From an uncultured Eubacteriales bacterium (GTDB taxonomy: Bacteria > Bacillota > Clostridia > Oscillospirales > CAG-272), in contig CATWNM010000014.1 of NCBI GenBank assembly GCA_958352145.1, positions 1 through 46,979 of the forward strand: DNA of 46,979 nt. Reading direction: 5' to 3'. Position 1 is the stretch's first letter. Each line of letters opens with the position of its first letter. This document shows positions 34,461-42,028 of this stretch, one piece after another. The notes below the pieces were generated by a model. It saw only the letters and a program-made list of their open reading frames with translations, searched no databases and was not told the origin of the DNA. Position numbers and translations under genes: made by a program.

Positions 34461-36095
34461 ATGGAAGAATACAACTTCAGCCTGCTTTACCCCACGCGGG
34501 CTTTGCGCGAACGGCATGCGGCACAGAGCAACCGTCCCGCCATTTCGGAGGAGACTGCGGAAAGTCTCGGCCTTTGCAGTATGCTCAAACTGAAAAACAG
34601 TTCGCTCTGCGATTATTTTACAGCAAACAACGATGTAATCGAATACAGAACGCAAAATTTTGCGGATATGCTTAGCTGCCCGGAAATCGCAGAGACCTTT
34701 GTCAAGGTACTGCCTGTGCTTTCGGACATTAACGAACTGCGCCGCATGAGCGCTGCCGCCGACCGCACGACGGATGAATACCTGCTTTCTCTCTCCGAAG
34801 TCGAACTGTACATATCCGCTATAGAAATCCTGCACAAAGGGCTCTCGGCGGTGCGCGCAAAACTGAAAAGCCCGGCTTTTCTATCGCTTTGCGCCTATAT
34901 AGAGGAGATATCCTCCAGCAATTATTATAAAGAATTAAACGAAAAGCTAAACGAACTAACCAACCGCGTCCGCGATATTAAAAGCATCACCATCGGCGTA
35001 AATCTCGATTCAACGCTGCGCGCCGACCGGTGCGGCGTCCTGTCCATCAATCCAAAACCGTTCAAATCGGGCGATACGATCGACAAAATCCTGCGCATGA
35101 GTTTCGCCAAAGACGAATACACCCTGATCGCGCCGCTCACACCCTTTGCCAGAGGACAAAACGACAACCAAAAAACTGCGATGAGCATCGCGATCAACGC
35201 CGCAATCAACGACGTGTTTAAAAGCTCGGTGCGCGCCTGGAAAAAGCTCGTACAGGCCTACGTTCTGGACAACGCAAACTTTTTGCTCGAGGTTATGCCC
35301 GAAATCGAATTTATGATCTGCGCCACCCGCCTAATGGAGGCGCTACAGGCCCGCGGCCTGCCGCTCTGTACGCCAAAGCTGAAGCCCGCCGGGGAAAAAG
35401 CGTTTTCAGCGGAAGGGCTCTATAACCCCGCCGTCGCGCTCGCAATCGAGGGACCGAGCGTAGAAAACGCTTTTGCCTTTGATGAAAATGGCCGAATCTT
35501 CATCCTTACTGGCCCCAATCGAGGCGGAAAAAGCGTGATTACCTGTGCGGTGGGACTTGCGGCGGCATTCTGCCAGCTTGGTATGCTCATCCCTGCGCGC
35601 CGGTTCGTATTTAGTCCCTCAGACGGAATCTATACGCATTTTCCGACCGAAAGCGGCGATACTGTAGACAAAGGCCGGCTCGGCGAGGAGTGCGCGCGGC
35701 TGAACGCAATTTTCGAAAGCTGCACAGACCAGTCGATCGTTCTGCTGGACGAATCCCTCTCCTCCACAGGCGCCTATGAAGCGTCCTATATCGCTGCGGA
35801 AGTGCTGCTTGGATTTGCAAAAATAGGCTGCCGTACGCTTTTCTCTACCCATTTGCACGCGCTTGCGGCGCGCGTCGGCGAATTAAACGCGGAGGCAGCC
35901 GCCTTCGGCGGCTCAAAACTGGATACCCTGACAGCAAAAATAGAGAGCGACGGCGCTCGCTCGTTTAAAATTCTGCGCCAGGCGCCGGACGGAAAATCCT
36001 ACGCGAAGGATATCGCCGAAAAATACGGCCTTTCCCTTGAAAAAATTACCGACACGATCGAAAGGAAGAAAAGTCATGGACAAAAAGATACTTGA
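34461..36095 (+). CDS. MutS-like ATPase without mismatch-recognition domain
   Basis: A 544-residue protein whose C-terminal third is a MutS ATPase domain: Walker A GPNRGGKS (351-358), Walker B LLDESLSST with Asp430, and STHLHAL. The N-terminal ~330 residues are helical and resemble the MutS lever and clamp rather than the DNA mismatch-reading domain I, which is missing; there is also no Smr nuclease tail as in MutS2. It belongs with the uncharacterised MutS-related proteins of Clostridia. Two ATG codons stand in tandem; the second (34461) has better spacing from AAAAGGAG. It overlaps the Lrp-like gene by 20 bases, so the two are translated together. Confidence 0.82.
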   Translation: MEEYNFSLLYPTRALRERHAAQSNRPAISEETAESLGLCSMLKLKNSSLCDYFTANNDVIEYRTQNFADMLSCPEIAETFVKVLPVLSDINELRRMSAAADRTTDEYLLSLSEVELYISAIEILHKGLSAVRAKLKSPAFLSLCAYIEEISSSNYYKELNEKLNELTNRVRDIKSITIGVNLDSTLRADRCGVLSINPKPFKSGDTIDKILRMSFAKDEYTLIAPLTPFARGQNDNQKTAMSIAINAAINDVFKSSVRAWKKLVQAYVLDNANFLLEVMPEIEFMICATRLMEALQARGLPLCTPKLKPAGEKAFSAEGLYNPAVALAIEGPSVENAFAFDENGRIFILTGPNRGGKSVITCAVGLAAAFCQLGMLIPARRFVFSPSDGIYTHFPTESGDTVDKGRLGEECARLNAIFESCTDQSIVLLDESLSSTGAYEASYIAAEVLLGFAKIGCRTLFSTHLHALAARVGELNAEAAAFGGSKLDTLTAKIESDGARSFKILRQAPDGKSYAKDIAEKYGLSLEKITDTIERKKSHGQKDT

Positions 36096-36555
36096 ACTTT
36101 TGGAACAGGACGGCAGACTGACGCCGAAGCAGCTTGCGCTGATGCTCTCCAAGGAAGAGGGCGAGATCAAAGCTCTGATCGAAAAATACGAAAATGAGGG
36201 CGTTGTGCTCGGCTACAAAGCCATCATAGACTGGGACAAGACCGACCGCGAATATGCAACCGCGCTGATCGAACTAAAGGTGACGCCTCAATATAACCGC
36301 GGGTTTGACGCGATCGCCGAACGAATTTACAACTATCCCGAGGTGCAGAGCGTTTATTTGATGTCAGGCGCATATGACCTTGCCGTGATCTTAGAGGGCA
36401 AGACGATCCGCGAGGTCGCGCTGTTCGTCGCGCAGCGGCTTGCGCCGCTCGAGGCGGTGCTCTCCACCTCGACGCATTTCGTTTTGCGCAAATATAAGGA
36501 CAAGGGCGTCATATACGGACCGGTCAGCTTTGACGAACGGGGCAACTGCAACTAA
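36076..36555 (+). CDS. Lrp/AsnC-family transcription regulator
   Basis: A 159-residue Lrp-type regulator: an N-terminal helix-turn-helix (about residues 1-50, MDKKILELLEQDGRLTPKQLA) and a C-terminal ligand-binding RAM domain (about 65-150). These proteins usually sense amino acids. The ATG follows AAAGGAAG and lies inside the end of the MutS-like gene. Its stop shares a base with the start of the aminotransferase gene, so it very likely controls or responds to amino acid turnover by that enzyme. The actual ligand is unknown. Confidence 0.9.
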   Translation: MDKKILELLEQDGRLTPKQLALMLSKEEGEIKALIEKYENEGVVLGYKAIIDWDKTDREYATALIELKVTPQYNRGFDAIAERIYNYPEVQSVYLMSGAYDLAVILEGKTIREVALFVAQRLAPLEAVLSTSTHFVLRKYKDKGVIYGPVSFDERGNCN

Positions 36556-37724
36556 TGGAATACACAAAACTATTGTCTGAAAAGGTGCAGACCATTAAAC
36601 CATCGGGCATACGAAAATTTTTTGACATGTTGAGCGGCCGGAAAGACGTCATTTCCTTAACCGTAGGACAGCCCGATTTTCCGACACCTTACCATATTTC
36701 CAACGCCGGCGTGGAATCGATCACGAAAAACAAAACGTACTACACCTCCAACAGCGGGCTCCCCGAGCTTCGCGAGGGAATTTCCGCCTATCTCTTGCGG
36801 CGTTTCGGGCTGAATTACAGCGGCGCGGATGAAATTTTCGTCACGGTCGGCGGCAGCGAAGCCATTGATATGGCCTTTCGCGCCATTTTGGATCCTGGAG
36901 ACGAAGTAATCGTGCCCGAGCCCTGTTTCGTCTGCTATGCGCCGCTGATTGAAATGATGGGCGGCGTGCCCGTACCGCTGTATACCAAAGTCGAGGACCG
37001 CTTCAAAGTCACGCCCGAAAAACTGCGTCCGCTTATCACCGAGCGAACCAAAGCGCTGGTGCTCTCCTATCCAAACAATCCGACCGGCGCAGTCATGACG
37101 CGCGCGGATCTGGAAGCGCTGCTCCCCGTGCTTCAAACACGCGACTTTTTTATTATCTCGGATGAGATTTACGCCGAACTGACCTATAACGCGCCGCACT
37201 GCTCGATCGCTTCGCTTGCGGACATGAAAGCGCGCACCATCATGGTCAACGGCTTCTCTAAAGCCTATGCCATGACTGGCTGGCGGCTCGGTTATATCGC
37301 CGCACCCGCGCCGGTGATCAAGCAAATGCTCAAGCTGCATCAATACGCCATCATGTGCGCTTCTACCGCCTCTCAGTTTGCCGGCGTTGAAGCGGTAAAT
37401 CATGGAGATGAAGATATTCAGCGTATGAAGGAACAATACAATTTCCGGCGCACATACGTCCTAAAGCGTCTGTATGCTATGGGGCTCGACTGCTTTGAAC
37501 CGGAAGGCGCGTTCTATGTTTTTCCCAGCATAGACGGGTTCGGGATGACCAGCGACGAATTCTGCGAACGTCTGATTGCGGAAAAAAAGATCGCTATAGT
37601 GCCGGGCAGCGCATTTGGCGCAGGCAGCGAGGGCTTTGCCCGCATTTCCTACGCCTACTCCATTGAGCATTTGGAAACGGCGCTCGACCGGCTTGAAGAA
37701 TTTGTAAAGGAGCACAGAGCGTGA
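36555..37724 (+). CDS. Class I/II PLP-dependent aminotransferase
   Basis: A 389-residue fold-type I aminotransferase. Marks are SYPNNPTGAV, SDEIYAEL and the PLP-binding Lys236 in NGFSKAYAMTGWRLGY, with a conserved Arg in the FARISYAYS tail. It is closest in feel to the aspartate/aromatic aminotransferase group often annotated PatA; the amino acid used cannot be fixed. The ATG shares one base with the stop of the Lrp-like gene (TAATG), and its end overlaps the DUF896 gene by four bases. Confidence 0.92.
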   Translation: MEYTKLLSEKVQTIKPSGIRKFFDMLSGRKDVISLTVGQPDFPTPYHISNAGVESITKNKTYYTSNSGLPELREGISAYLLRRFGLNYSGADEIFVTVGGSEAIDMAFRAILDPGDEVIVPEPCFVCYAPLIEMMGGVPVPLYTKVEDRFKVTPEKLRPLITERTKALVLSYPNNPTGAVMTRADLEALLPVLQTRDFFIISDEIYAELTYNAPHCSIASLADMKARTIMVNGFSKAYAMTGWRLGYIAAPAPVIKQMLKLHQYAIMCASTASQFAGVEAVNHGDEDIQRMKEQYNFRRTYVLKRLYAMGLDCFEPEGAFYVFPSIDGFGMTSDEFCERLIAEKKIAIVPGSAFGAGSEGFARISYAYSIEHLETALDRLEEFVKEHRA

Positions 37725-37933
37725 CCCGGGAAAAAATTGATCGCATCAACTTTCTAGCCAAAAAAGAACGCAGCATAGGACTTAGCGAAGCGGAAAAAAA
37801 GGAGCAGGCCTTTCTTCGCGGAGAATATATCGGCGAAATCCGGGCTTCTTTCGGCAAAACGCTGGAACATACGGTCATCAAACGACCGGACGGCAGCATC
37901 GAACCGCTGAAAAAGAAAACGGACAAAAAATAG
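37721..37933 (+). CDS. DUF896 (YnzC-family) small protein
   Basis: A 70-residue charged protein matching the DUF896 family of Firmicutes: RINFLAKKERSIGLSEAEKKEQAFLRGEYIGEIRASFG. Members are small helical hairpins; a link to the SOS response in Bacillus is reported for one, but the role is not established. The start is GTG, overlapping the aminotransferase stop in GTGA, with AAAGGAG upstream. It ends the operon. No terminator is seen before the BirA operator at 37976. Confidence 0.9.
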   Translation: MTREKIDRINFLAKKERSIGLSEAEKKEQAFLRGEYIGEIRASFGKTLEHTVIKRPDGSIEPLKKKTDKK

Positions 37934-37975
37934 AACGGCATATTTCGGCCGCTTTCTCCCAATATCCTGAAAGCC

Positions 37976-38034
37976 AAAATTGTCAACCTTTATTCTTGAA
38001 AACGGTTGACAATTTTACTTTTTCATGCTACACT
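37976..38034 (+). promoter_or_regulatory. BirA operator overlapping the bioY promoter
   Basis: AAAATTGTCAACC (37976-37988) and GGTTGACAATTTT (38004-38016) form a perfect 13-base dyad with a 15-base spacer, the known BirA site architecture. The second half contains the -35 box TTGACA (38006-38011), followed after 17 bases by TACACT (38029-38034) with a TG extension. Biotin-loaded BirA would cover the promoter and repress bioY and birA. Confidence 0.92.
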
Positions 38035-38060
38035 GCTTCAAGGAAAGCAGGTGTATAAAA

Positions 38061-38618
38061 ATGACAAATTCCTCTACGATGCGTGTGAAAAGCCTGACGC
38101 AGACCGCGCTGGCCGCCGCACTGATCGCGGTCTGCGCGTGGATTACTATACCCGCAGCCGTCTCCTTTACCATGCAGACGTTTGCGGTATTTACCGCTGT
38201 CGGCCTCCTCGGCGCCAAACGCGGCACGCTGTCCGTTGTTCTTTACATAATGCTCGGCGCGCTCGGCCTGCCGGTGTTTTCCGGTTTTCGGGGCGGCGCC
38301 GGCGTTCTTGTGGGAAATACGGGCGGCTACATTGTCGGATTCGTTTTTGCGGCGCTTATCAGCGGCCTTTTGATCAGCCGGTTCGGCCATACGATCCCCG
38401 CGCTCTTTTTCTCCATGACCGCGGGACTGATTGTCTGCTACGCGTTCGGCAGCGCATGGTATTATATCCTCTATACCAAAAGCACCGGCAGCATCGGCAT
38501 ACTCTGGATCCTTTCTCAATGCGTATTTCCGTTTATCCCGTTCGATCTTGCAAAAATCGCATTAGCAACATTCCTTGTCCGGCGCCTGAGGCGTATCGGA
38601 GGCGGATGGCTCTTATGA
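38061..38618 (+). CDS. bioY: Biotin transporter BioY (ECF S component)
   Basis: A 185-residue membrane protein with about six hydrophobic helices. Family marks include ITIPAAVSFTMQTFAV, LGALGLPVFSGFRGGAGVLVGNTGGY and the helix ending FIPFDLAKIALA. It binds biotin for uptake with the shared ECF module, which is not encoded here. The ATG at 38061 follows AGCAGGTG. It overlaps birA by four bases (ATGA), and both are under the BirA operator. No biotin synthesis gene is in the window, so reliance on uptake is possible. Confidence 0.94.
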   Translation: MTNSSTMRVKSLTQTALAAALIAVCAWITIPAAVSFTMQTFAVFTAVGLLGAKRGTLSVVLYIMLGALGLPVFSGFRGGAGVLVGNTGGYIVGFVFAALISGLLISRFGHTIPALFFSMTAGLIVCYAFGSAWYYILYTKSTGSIGILWILSQCVFPFIPFDLAKIALATFLVRRLRRIGGGWLL

Positions 38619-39589
38619 CGACCAAAGAAACCGTGCTTTTCATGTTGGAAAAAAGCCGCGGCGTCCCGCTCTCCGGCGCAAAAATGGCCAAGCGTGCAGG
38701 GGTGAGCCGCACCGCAATCTGGAAAGCGATCGAAGAACTGCGCCGCGACGGATATGATATTTCCGCGGCCAAACGCGAAGGCTATACGCTTGCCGCGAAC
38801 AGCGATGTGCTGTCAGAACCGCGCCTTCGCAGCTACGTCCAAACGCAAGGTTTGACTTTTACCCTATATAAAAGTATCGAATCGACCAATGCATGCGCCA
38901 AACAGCTTGCCCTCTCGGGTGCACCAGAAGGCGCCGTCGTGCTTTCCGAAATGCAGACCGCAGGCCGTGGGCGCGGCGGAAAAAGCTTCTATTCGCCGGC
39001 GGGAACCGGACTGTATATGAGCATCCTGCTCCGCCCCGAGATATCCGCCGCGGACGCGCTTCAGATCACCACCTGCGCCGCGGTGGCCGTCGCGCAGGCG
39101 GCAGAAGCCGCTGCAAAACGCCCCGCCCAAATCAAATGGGTCAACGATGTATATATGAGCGGCAAAAAGATCTGCGGCATTCTGACAGAAGGGGCTTTTG
39201 ATCTGGAAAGCGGCGGACTGGAATATGCCGTGCTCGGCATCGGCGTCAATATGACGCCGCCGCCGGATGGATTTCCGCCGCCGCTGCAAAAAATTGCAGG
39301 CGCGCTGTTTGACAAAAAACCCGCGCTTGATGTCCGATGCCGTATCGCGGCCGACATTCTCGATCGCTTTTTTGCACTGTACCGTGCGAATGAAAAAAGC
39401 GCACGGTTGGCAGAATACCGCCGGCGCAGTCTGTTGACTGGACAAAATGTGCTTGTGCTGCGCGGGACGGATTGCTTTCCGGCCACAGCGCTCGGGATCG
39501 ACGACGATTTTTGCCTGCATGTCCGATATGCCGACGGCAGCGAAGCCCATCTGTCATCCGGCGAAGTCTCCATTAAACCGGAAATATGA
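38615..39589 (+). CDS. birA: Bifunctional biotin ligase and repressor BirA
   Basis: A 324-residue protein that attaches biotin to carboxylases and represses biotin genes. An N-terminal winged helix-turn-helix (about 1-65, GAKMAKRAGVSRTAIWKAIEEL) marks the repressor form. The ligase domain has the biotinyl-AMP loop GRGRGGK (117-123), SPAGTGLYMS and Lys174 in KWVNDVY, and an SH3-like C-terminal part. ATG at 38615 overlaps the bioY stop (ATGA), with GGAGG upstream; a slightly earlier ATG (38606) is closer to that site and less likely. The presence of the DNA-binding domain together with the operator makes self-regulation near certain. Confidence 0.95.
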   Translation: MTTKETVLFMLEKSRGVPLSGAKMAKRAGVSRTAIWKAIEELRRDGYDISAAKREGYTLAANSDVLSEPRLRSYVQTQGLTFTLYKSIESTNACAKQLALSGAPEGAVVLSEMQTAGRGRGGKSFYSPAGTGLYMSILLRPEISAADALQITTCAAVAVAQAAEAAAKRPAQIKWVNDVYMSGKKICGILTEGAFDLESGGLEYAVLGIGVNMTPPPDGFPPPLQKIAGALFDKKPALDVRCRIAADILDRFFALYRANEKSARLAEYRRRSLLTGQNVLVLRGTDCFPATALGIDDDFCLHVRYADGSEAHLSSGEVSIKPEI

Positions 39590-39616
39590 TTTCGTATACC
39601 GAAGCCGTCCTCAAAA

Positions 39617-39650
39617 CCAATTCGCACGCCAAGGGAATCTTGGCAATTGG
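39617..39650. other. Hairpin downstream of birA
   Basis: GCCAAG (39628-39633) pairs with CTTGGC (39639-39644), extended by CCAATT (39617-39622) and AATTGG (39645-39650) across a five-base bulge. The nearest T-run begins some 25 bases later, so it is a poor terminator. Its role is unknown. Confidence 0.4.
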
Positions 39651-39689
39651 AGAGCCTGCTTGTTCTAAACGCAAATTTTTTCCCTTAAT

Positions 39690-39751
39690 ATGTAAAAATT
39701 TTACATAATATCCCATTTTCTATTGACAAATGCATTGTATCTGCTTATAAT
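39690..39751 (+). promoter_or_regulatory. Strong promoter with upstream palindrome
   Basis: TTGACA (39723-39728) and TATAAT (39746-39751), both perfect, stand 17 bases apart. A 17-base palindrome ATGTAAAA-A-TTTTACAT (39690-39706) lies just upstream and may be an operator. No gene follows; only the hairpin at 39772 does. Confidence 0.75.
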
Positions 39752-39757
39752 AATAGT

Positions 39758-39823
39758 CGACCCACCAATTCAAATAGAAAAAACCGGACTCGCGCGTTTA
39801 CGCCGATCCGGTTTTTTCTATTT
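39758..39823 (+). ncRNA. Candidate small RNA or attenuated leader of about 65 bases
   Basis: A consensus promoter is followed after about 20 bases by a 17-bp perfect stem (AAATAGAAAAAACCGGA, 39772-39788, with 39807-39823) with six T inside the 3' arm. The transcript would be mostly this hairpin. An alternative hairpin (CTATTTATT 39818-39826 with AATAAATAG 39834-39842) uses the last bases of the terminator arm. This could be a regulatory RNA or an attenuator for the ABC exporter genes 400 bases downstream. It matches no RNA family I recognise. Confidence 0.5.
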
Positions 39824-40016
39824 ATTCTACTATAATAAATAGAATGCATAAAATGTCGTTTTATGGACGCTGTCCTCAATGCCTCGCTATATTTATAAAC
39901 TTCCGGCAAAGCATCCATATTACGAAAAATAAGGTAAATTGTTGATACAAGTGCGCCAACGCGAAATAGAAAACTACTCGAATACACAAATTTGTGCTTT
40001 TTGCCAAACATGTAAC

Positions 40017-40071
40017 AATATATAGCTATATATTTATTGACAATTGACAATTATTATGGTAATATATAGCT
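40017..40071 (+). promoter_or_regulatory. Promoter of the ABC exporter/FkbH genes, flanked by direct repeats
   Basis: TTGACA (40037-40042) and TAATAT (40060-40065) are 17 bases apart; a second TTGACA stands at 40044. The 11-base repeat AATATATAGCT occurs at 40017-40027 and again at 40061-40071, over the -10 box, so a regulator could bind both. The leader runs about 175 bases to the exporter gene. Apart from the small ORF at 40086, I see no feature in it. Confidence 0.6.
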
Positions 40072-40085
40072 GATTTGGAATAAAT

Positions 40086-40142
40086 ATGGGTACACATGAT
40101 CTCAGCCATGGTTTCTCTTTTTGTTTATTTGAATTTTGTTAA
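40086..40142 (+). CDS. Possible 18-residue peptide
   Basis: An ATG about 15 bases after the predicted transcription start opens a frame for MGTHDLSHGFSFCLFEFC, ended by TAA. It has two cysteines and a hydrophobic second half. The upstream TTGGAATAAAT is a poor ribosome-binding site. It lies directly before an ABC exporter gene, the place where a signal or precursor peptide is often found, but chance is a fair alternative. Confidence 0.2.
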   Translation: MGTHDLSHGFSFCLFEFC

Positions 40143-40247
40143 AATATATAAAATGCGCTGAGCGGTCCTCCTAAATTGTCACTGCGCCTTTACTGAATAA
40201 TGATGGAATGATATACGTAAATTTTTTAATTCAATAGAGGAAGAATA

Positions 40248-42014
40248 ATGAAAATTAAAAGACAAGTATCCAACATCTGGTATATGACAAAATATTTTTG
40301 GCGCTTTGGGAAAAAATACTTATTTTTTATTTTTATTGGAGCCGCCTTTCAAGCGCTTCAATTATATACAGAAGTAAATATTATTGCTCTAATTATCAAC
40401 GCTCTTATTGAAAATTCATTTAACCGAGCTTTATCAAGTATTCTATTGTATTGTGCAATACTGCTTGTTTGTAAATTATATTCCGATTTTACATATTATT
40501 ACTATCCGCTTTTAGCAAGTAACGTTTCAAAACAAATGTCGATTGAACTCATGCAAAAATCCATGAAAATCGATTTTTGTTGTTTTGATGATTCAAAGTA
40601 TTACGACGCGTATACACGAGCTGCTTCGGAAGCCGATGGGCGTTTGAAAAATTTAATCGGTACCTATATAGGAATGGTGCATAGTCTTTTTTCTATAATC
40701 ACAATTACAGCGTTATTATCAAATATTCATTTTTATTATTTAATCATTGTTTCATTTAATGTTGCAATTTCATTGATCGTTGCTGTAAAACGAAATAAAC
40801 TCAAATTCCAGTTTGAAATGCAGAATACGCTGAAATTTCGAAAACTATCTTATATAAAAAGCTTGTTTTTTAACCCCTCCGCCGCTAAAGAAATAAGAAT
40901 TTATCATGCGCATCGCTTTTTTATAAAAAAATATTACCAGGAATATGAAGAATATTATAAAGATTTAAAAAAATATAATTTCAAACATGAATCGCCAGTA
41001 TTTCTAGAAACATTTATAAATTATTTATGCTTGTTTGGAAACATGATAATAGCAACTTATCAAGTTTTCGCAAAAGCAATATCCCCAGGAACATTTATGT
41101 CTACCGTATTGGCATCACAAAAATTAAAAGAACAATTATTGTCCTTGTTAACGTTGTTTCCAAATCTTTCTCAACATGCCCTATATATTGAAAATATGCG
41201 CATGATATTTGAATACGATCCAAATATTGAAAACCCGCTGTGCGGTTCAAATATCGATATCAGTGAGGGCATAAAAATAGAGTTTCAACATGTATCTTTT
41301 AAATACCCTAACACTGAAAAGTATGTTCTACAAAATCTCAATATGGTCATCGATTCCCAAAAAAAATATGCTATGGTGGGCGAGAATGGCGCCGGCAAAA
41401 CAACCATCGTAAAATTATTATTAAGGCTATATGATCCGTCCGAAGGTAAAATTTTAATAAACGGCATCGATCTTAAAGAAATCAATGTTATCGAGCTTCG
41501 CAAACTTTATTCCGTTGTTTTTCAAGATTATAATCAATATAATATCAAACTTTCAGAAAATATAACTTTTTCGGAAACAAATGACCAGGATAAATTAGAT
41601 TTCATACTCAATAGTGTCGGCTTATACCAAAAATTTAAAAATTCTCCTTTAGGAACAGATAGTTTATTAGGCCGAAAATTTGATAAAAACGGTATTGTTT
41701 TGTCGGGCGGCGAGGCGCAGCGATTATCGCTCGCACGAGCTTTTTACAATGATTCTGAAATTTTAATTCTGGACGAGCCTTCCAGCGCGCTGGATCCGAT
41801 CGCGGAAGACCGGCTTATAAAAACGATTTCAGAATATTCTAAAAATAAAATTATGTTTTTAATATCTCATCGTCTTTCTATGTGTAAAAGCATGGATATC
41901 ATTTATTATCTGGAGAACGGCAGAATCATTGAATATGGCAATCACAGTGAGCTTATGGCCGCCAAAAAAAATTATTACAAATTGTTTATGCTGCAAGCTG
42001 AAAAGTATAGCTAA
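40248..42014 (+). CDS. ABC exporter (fused membrane and ATPase domains)
   Basis: A 588-residue half-transporter. The N-terminal ~320 residues contain about five to six hydrophobic segments. The ATPase domain shows Walker A GENGAGKT (378-385), signature LSGGEAQR (from 485), Walker B ILILDEPSS (Asp509, Glu510) and the switch His in SHRLSM. There is no N-terminal C39 peptidase, so if it exports a peptide it does not trim the leader itself. AGAGGAAG precedes the ATG. The gene is visibly much more AT-rich (many TTA, AAA and ATT codons) than the rest of the window, a sign of transfer. The next gene follows after 14 bases. Confidence 0.9.
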   Translation: MKIKRQVSNIWYMTKYFWRFGKKYLFFIFIGAAFQALQLYTEVNIIALIINALIENSFNRALSSILLYCAILLVCKLYSDFTYYYYPLLASNVSKQMSIELMQKSMKIDFCCFDDSKYYDAYTRAASEADGRLKNLIGTYIGMVHSLFSIITITALLSNIHFYYLIIVSFNVAISLIVAVKRNKLKFQFEMQNTLKFRKLSYIKSLFFNPSAAKEIRIYHAHRFFIKKYYQEYEEYYKDLKKYNFKHESPVFLETFINYLCLFGNMIIATYQVFAKAISPGTFMSTVLASQKLKEQLLSLLTLFPNLSQHALYIENMRMIFEYDPNIENPLCGSNIDISEGIKIEFQHVSFKYPNTEKYVLQNLNMVIDSQKKYAMVGENGAGKTTIVKLLLRLYDPSEGKILINGIDLKEINVIELRKLYSVVFQDYNQYNIKLSENITFSETNDQDKLDFILNSVGLYQKFKNSPLGTDSLLGRKFDKNGIVLSGGEAQRLSLARAFYNDSEILILDEPSSALDPIAEDRLIKTISEYSKNKIMFLISHRLSMCKSMDIIYYLENGRIIEYGNHSELMAAKKNYYKLFMLQAEKYS

Positions 42015-42028
42015 AAAGGAATGTTATT

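Noticed and set aside
39617..39650. Intrinsic terminator for birA
   Set aside because: The hairpin is interrupted by a bulge and the T-run lies about 25 bases too far downstream.
39745..40050. Minus-strand ORF of 101 codons in the AT-rich island
   Set aside because: It runs through the consensus promoter and the 17-bp terminator hairpin on the opposite strand and has no recognisable domain or ribosome-binding site.
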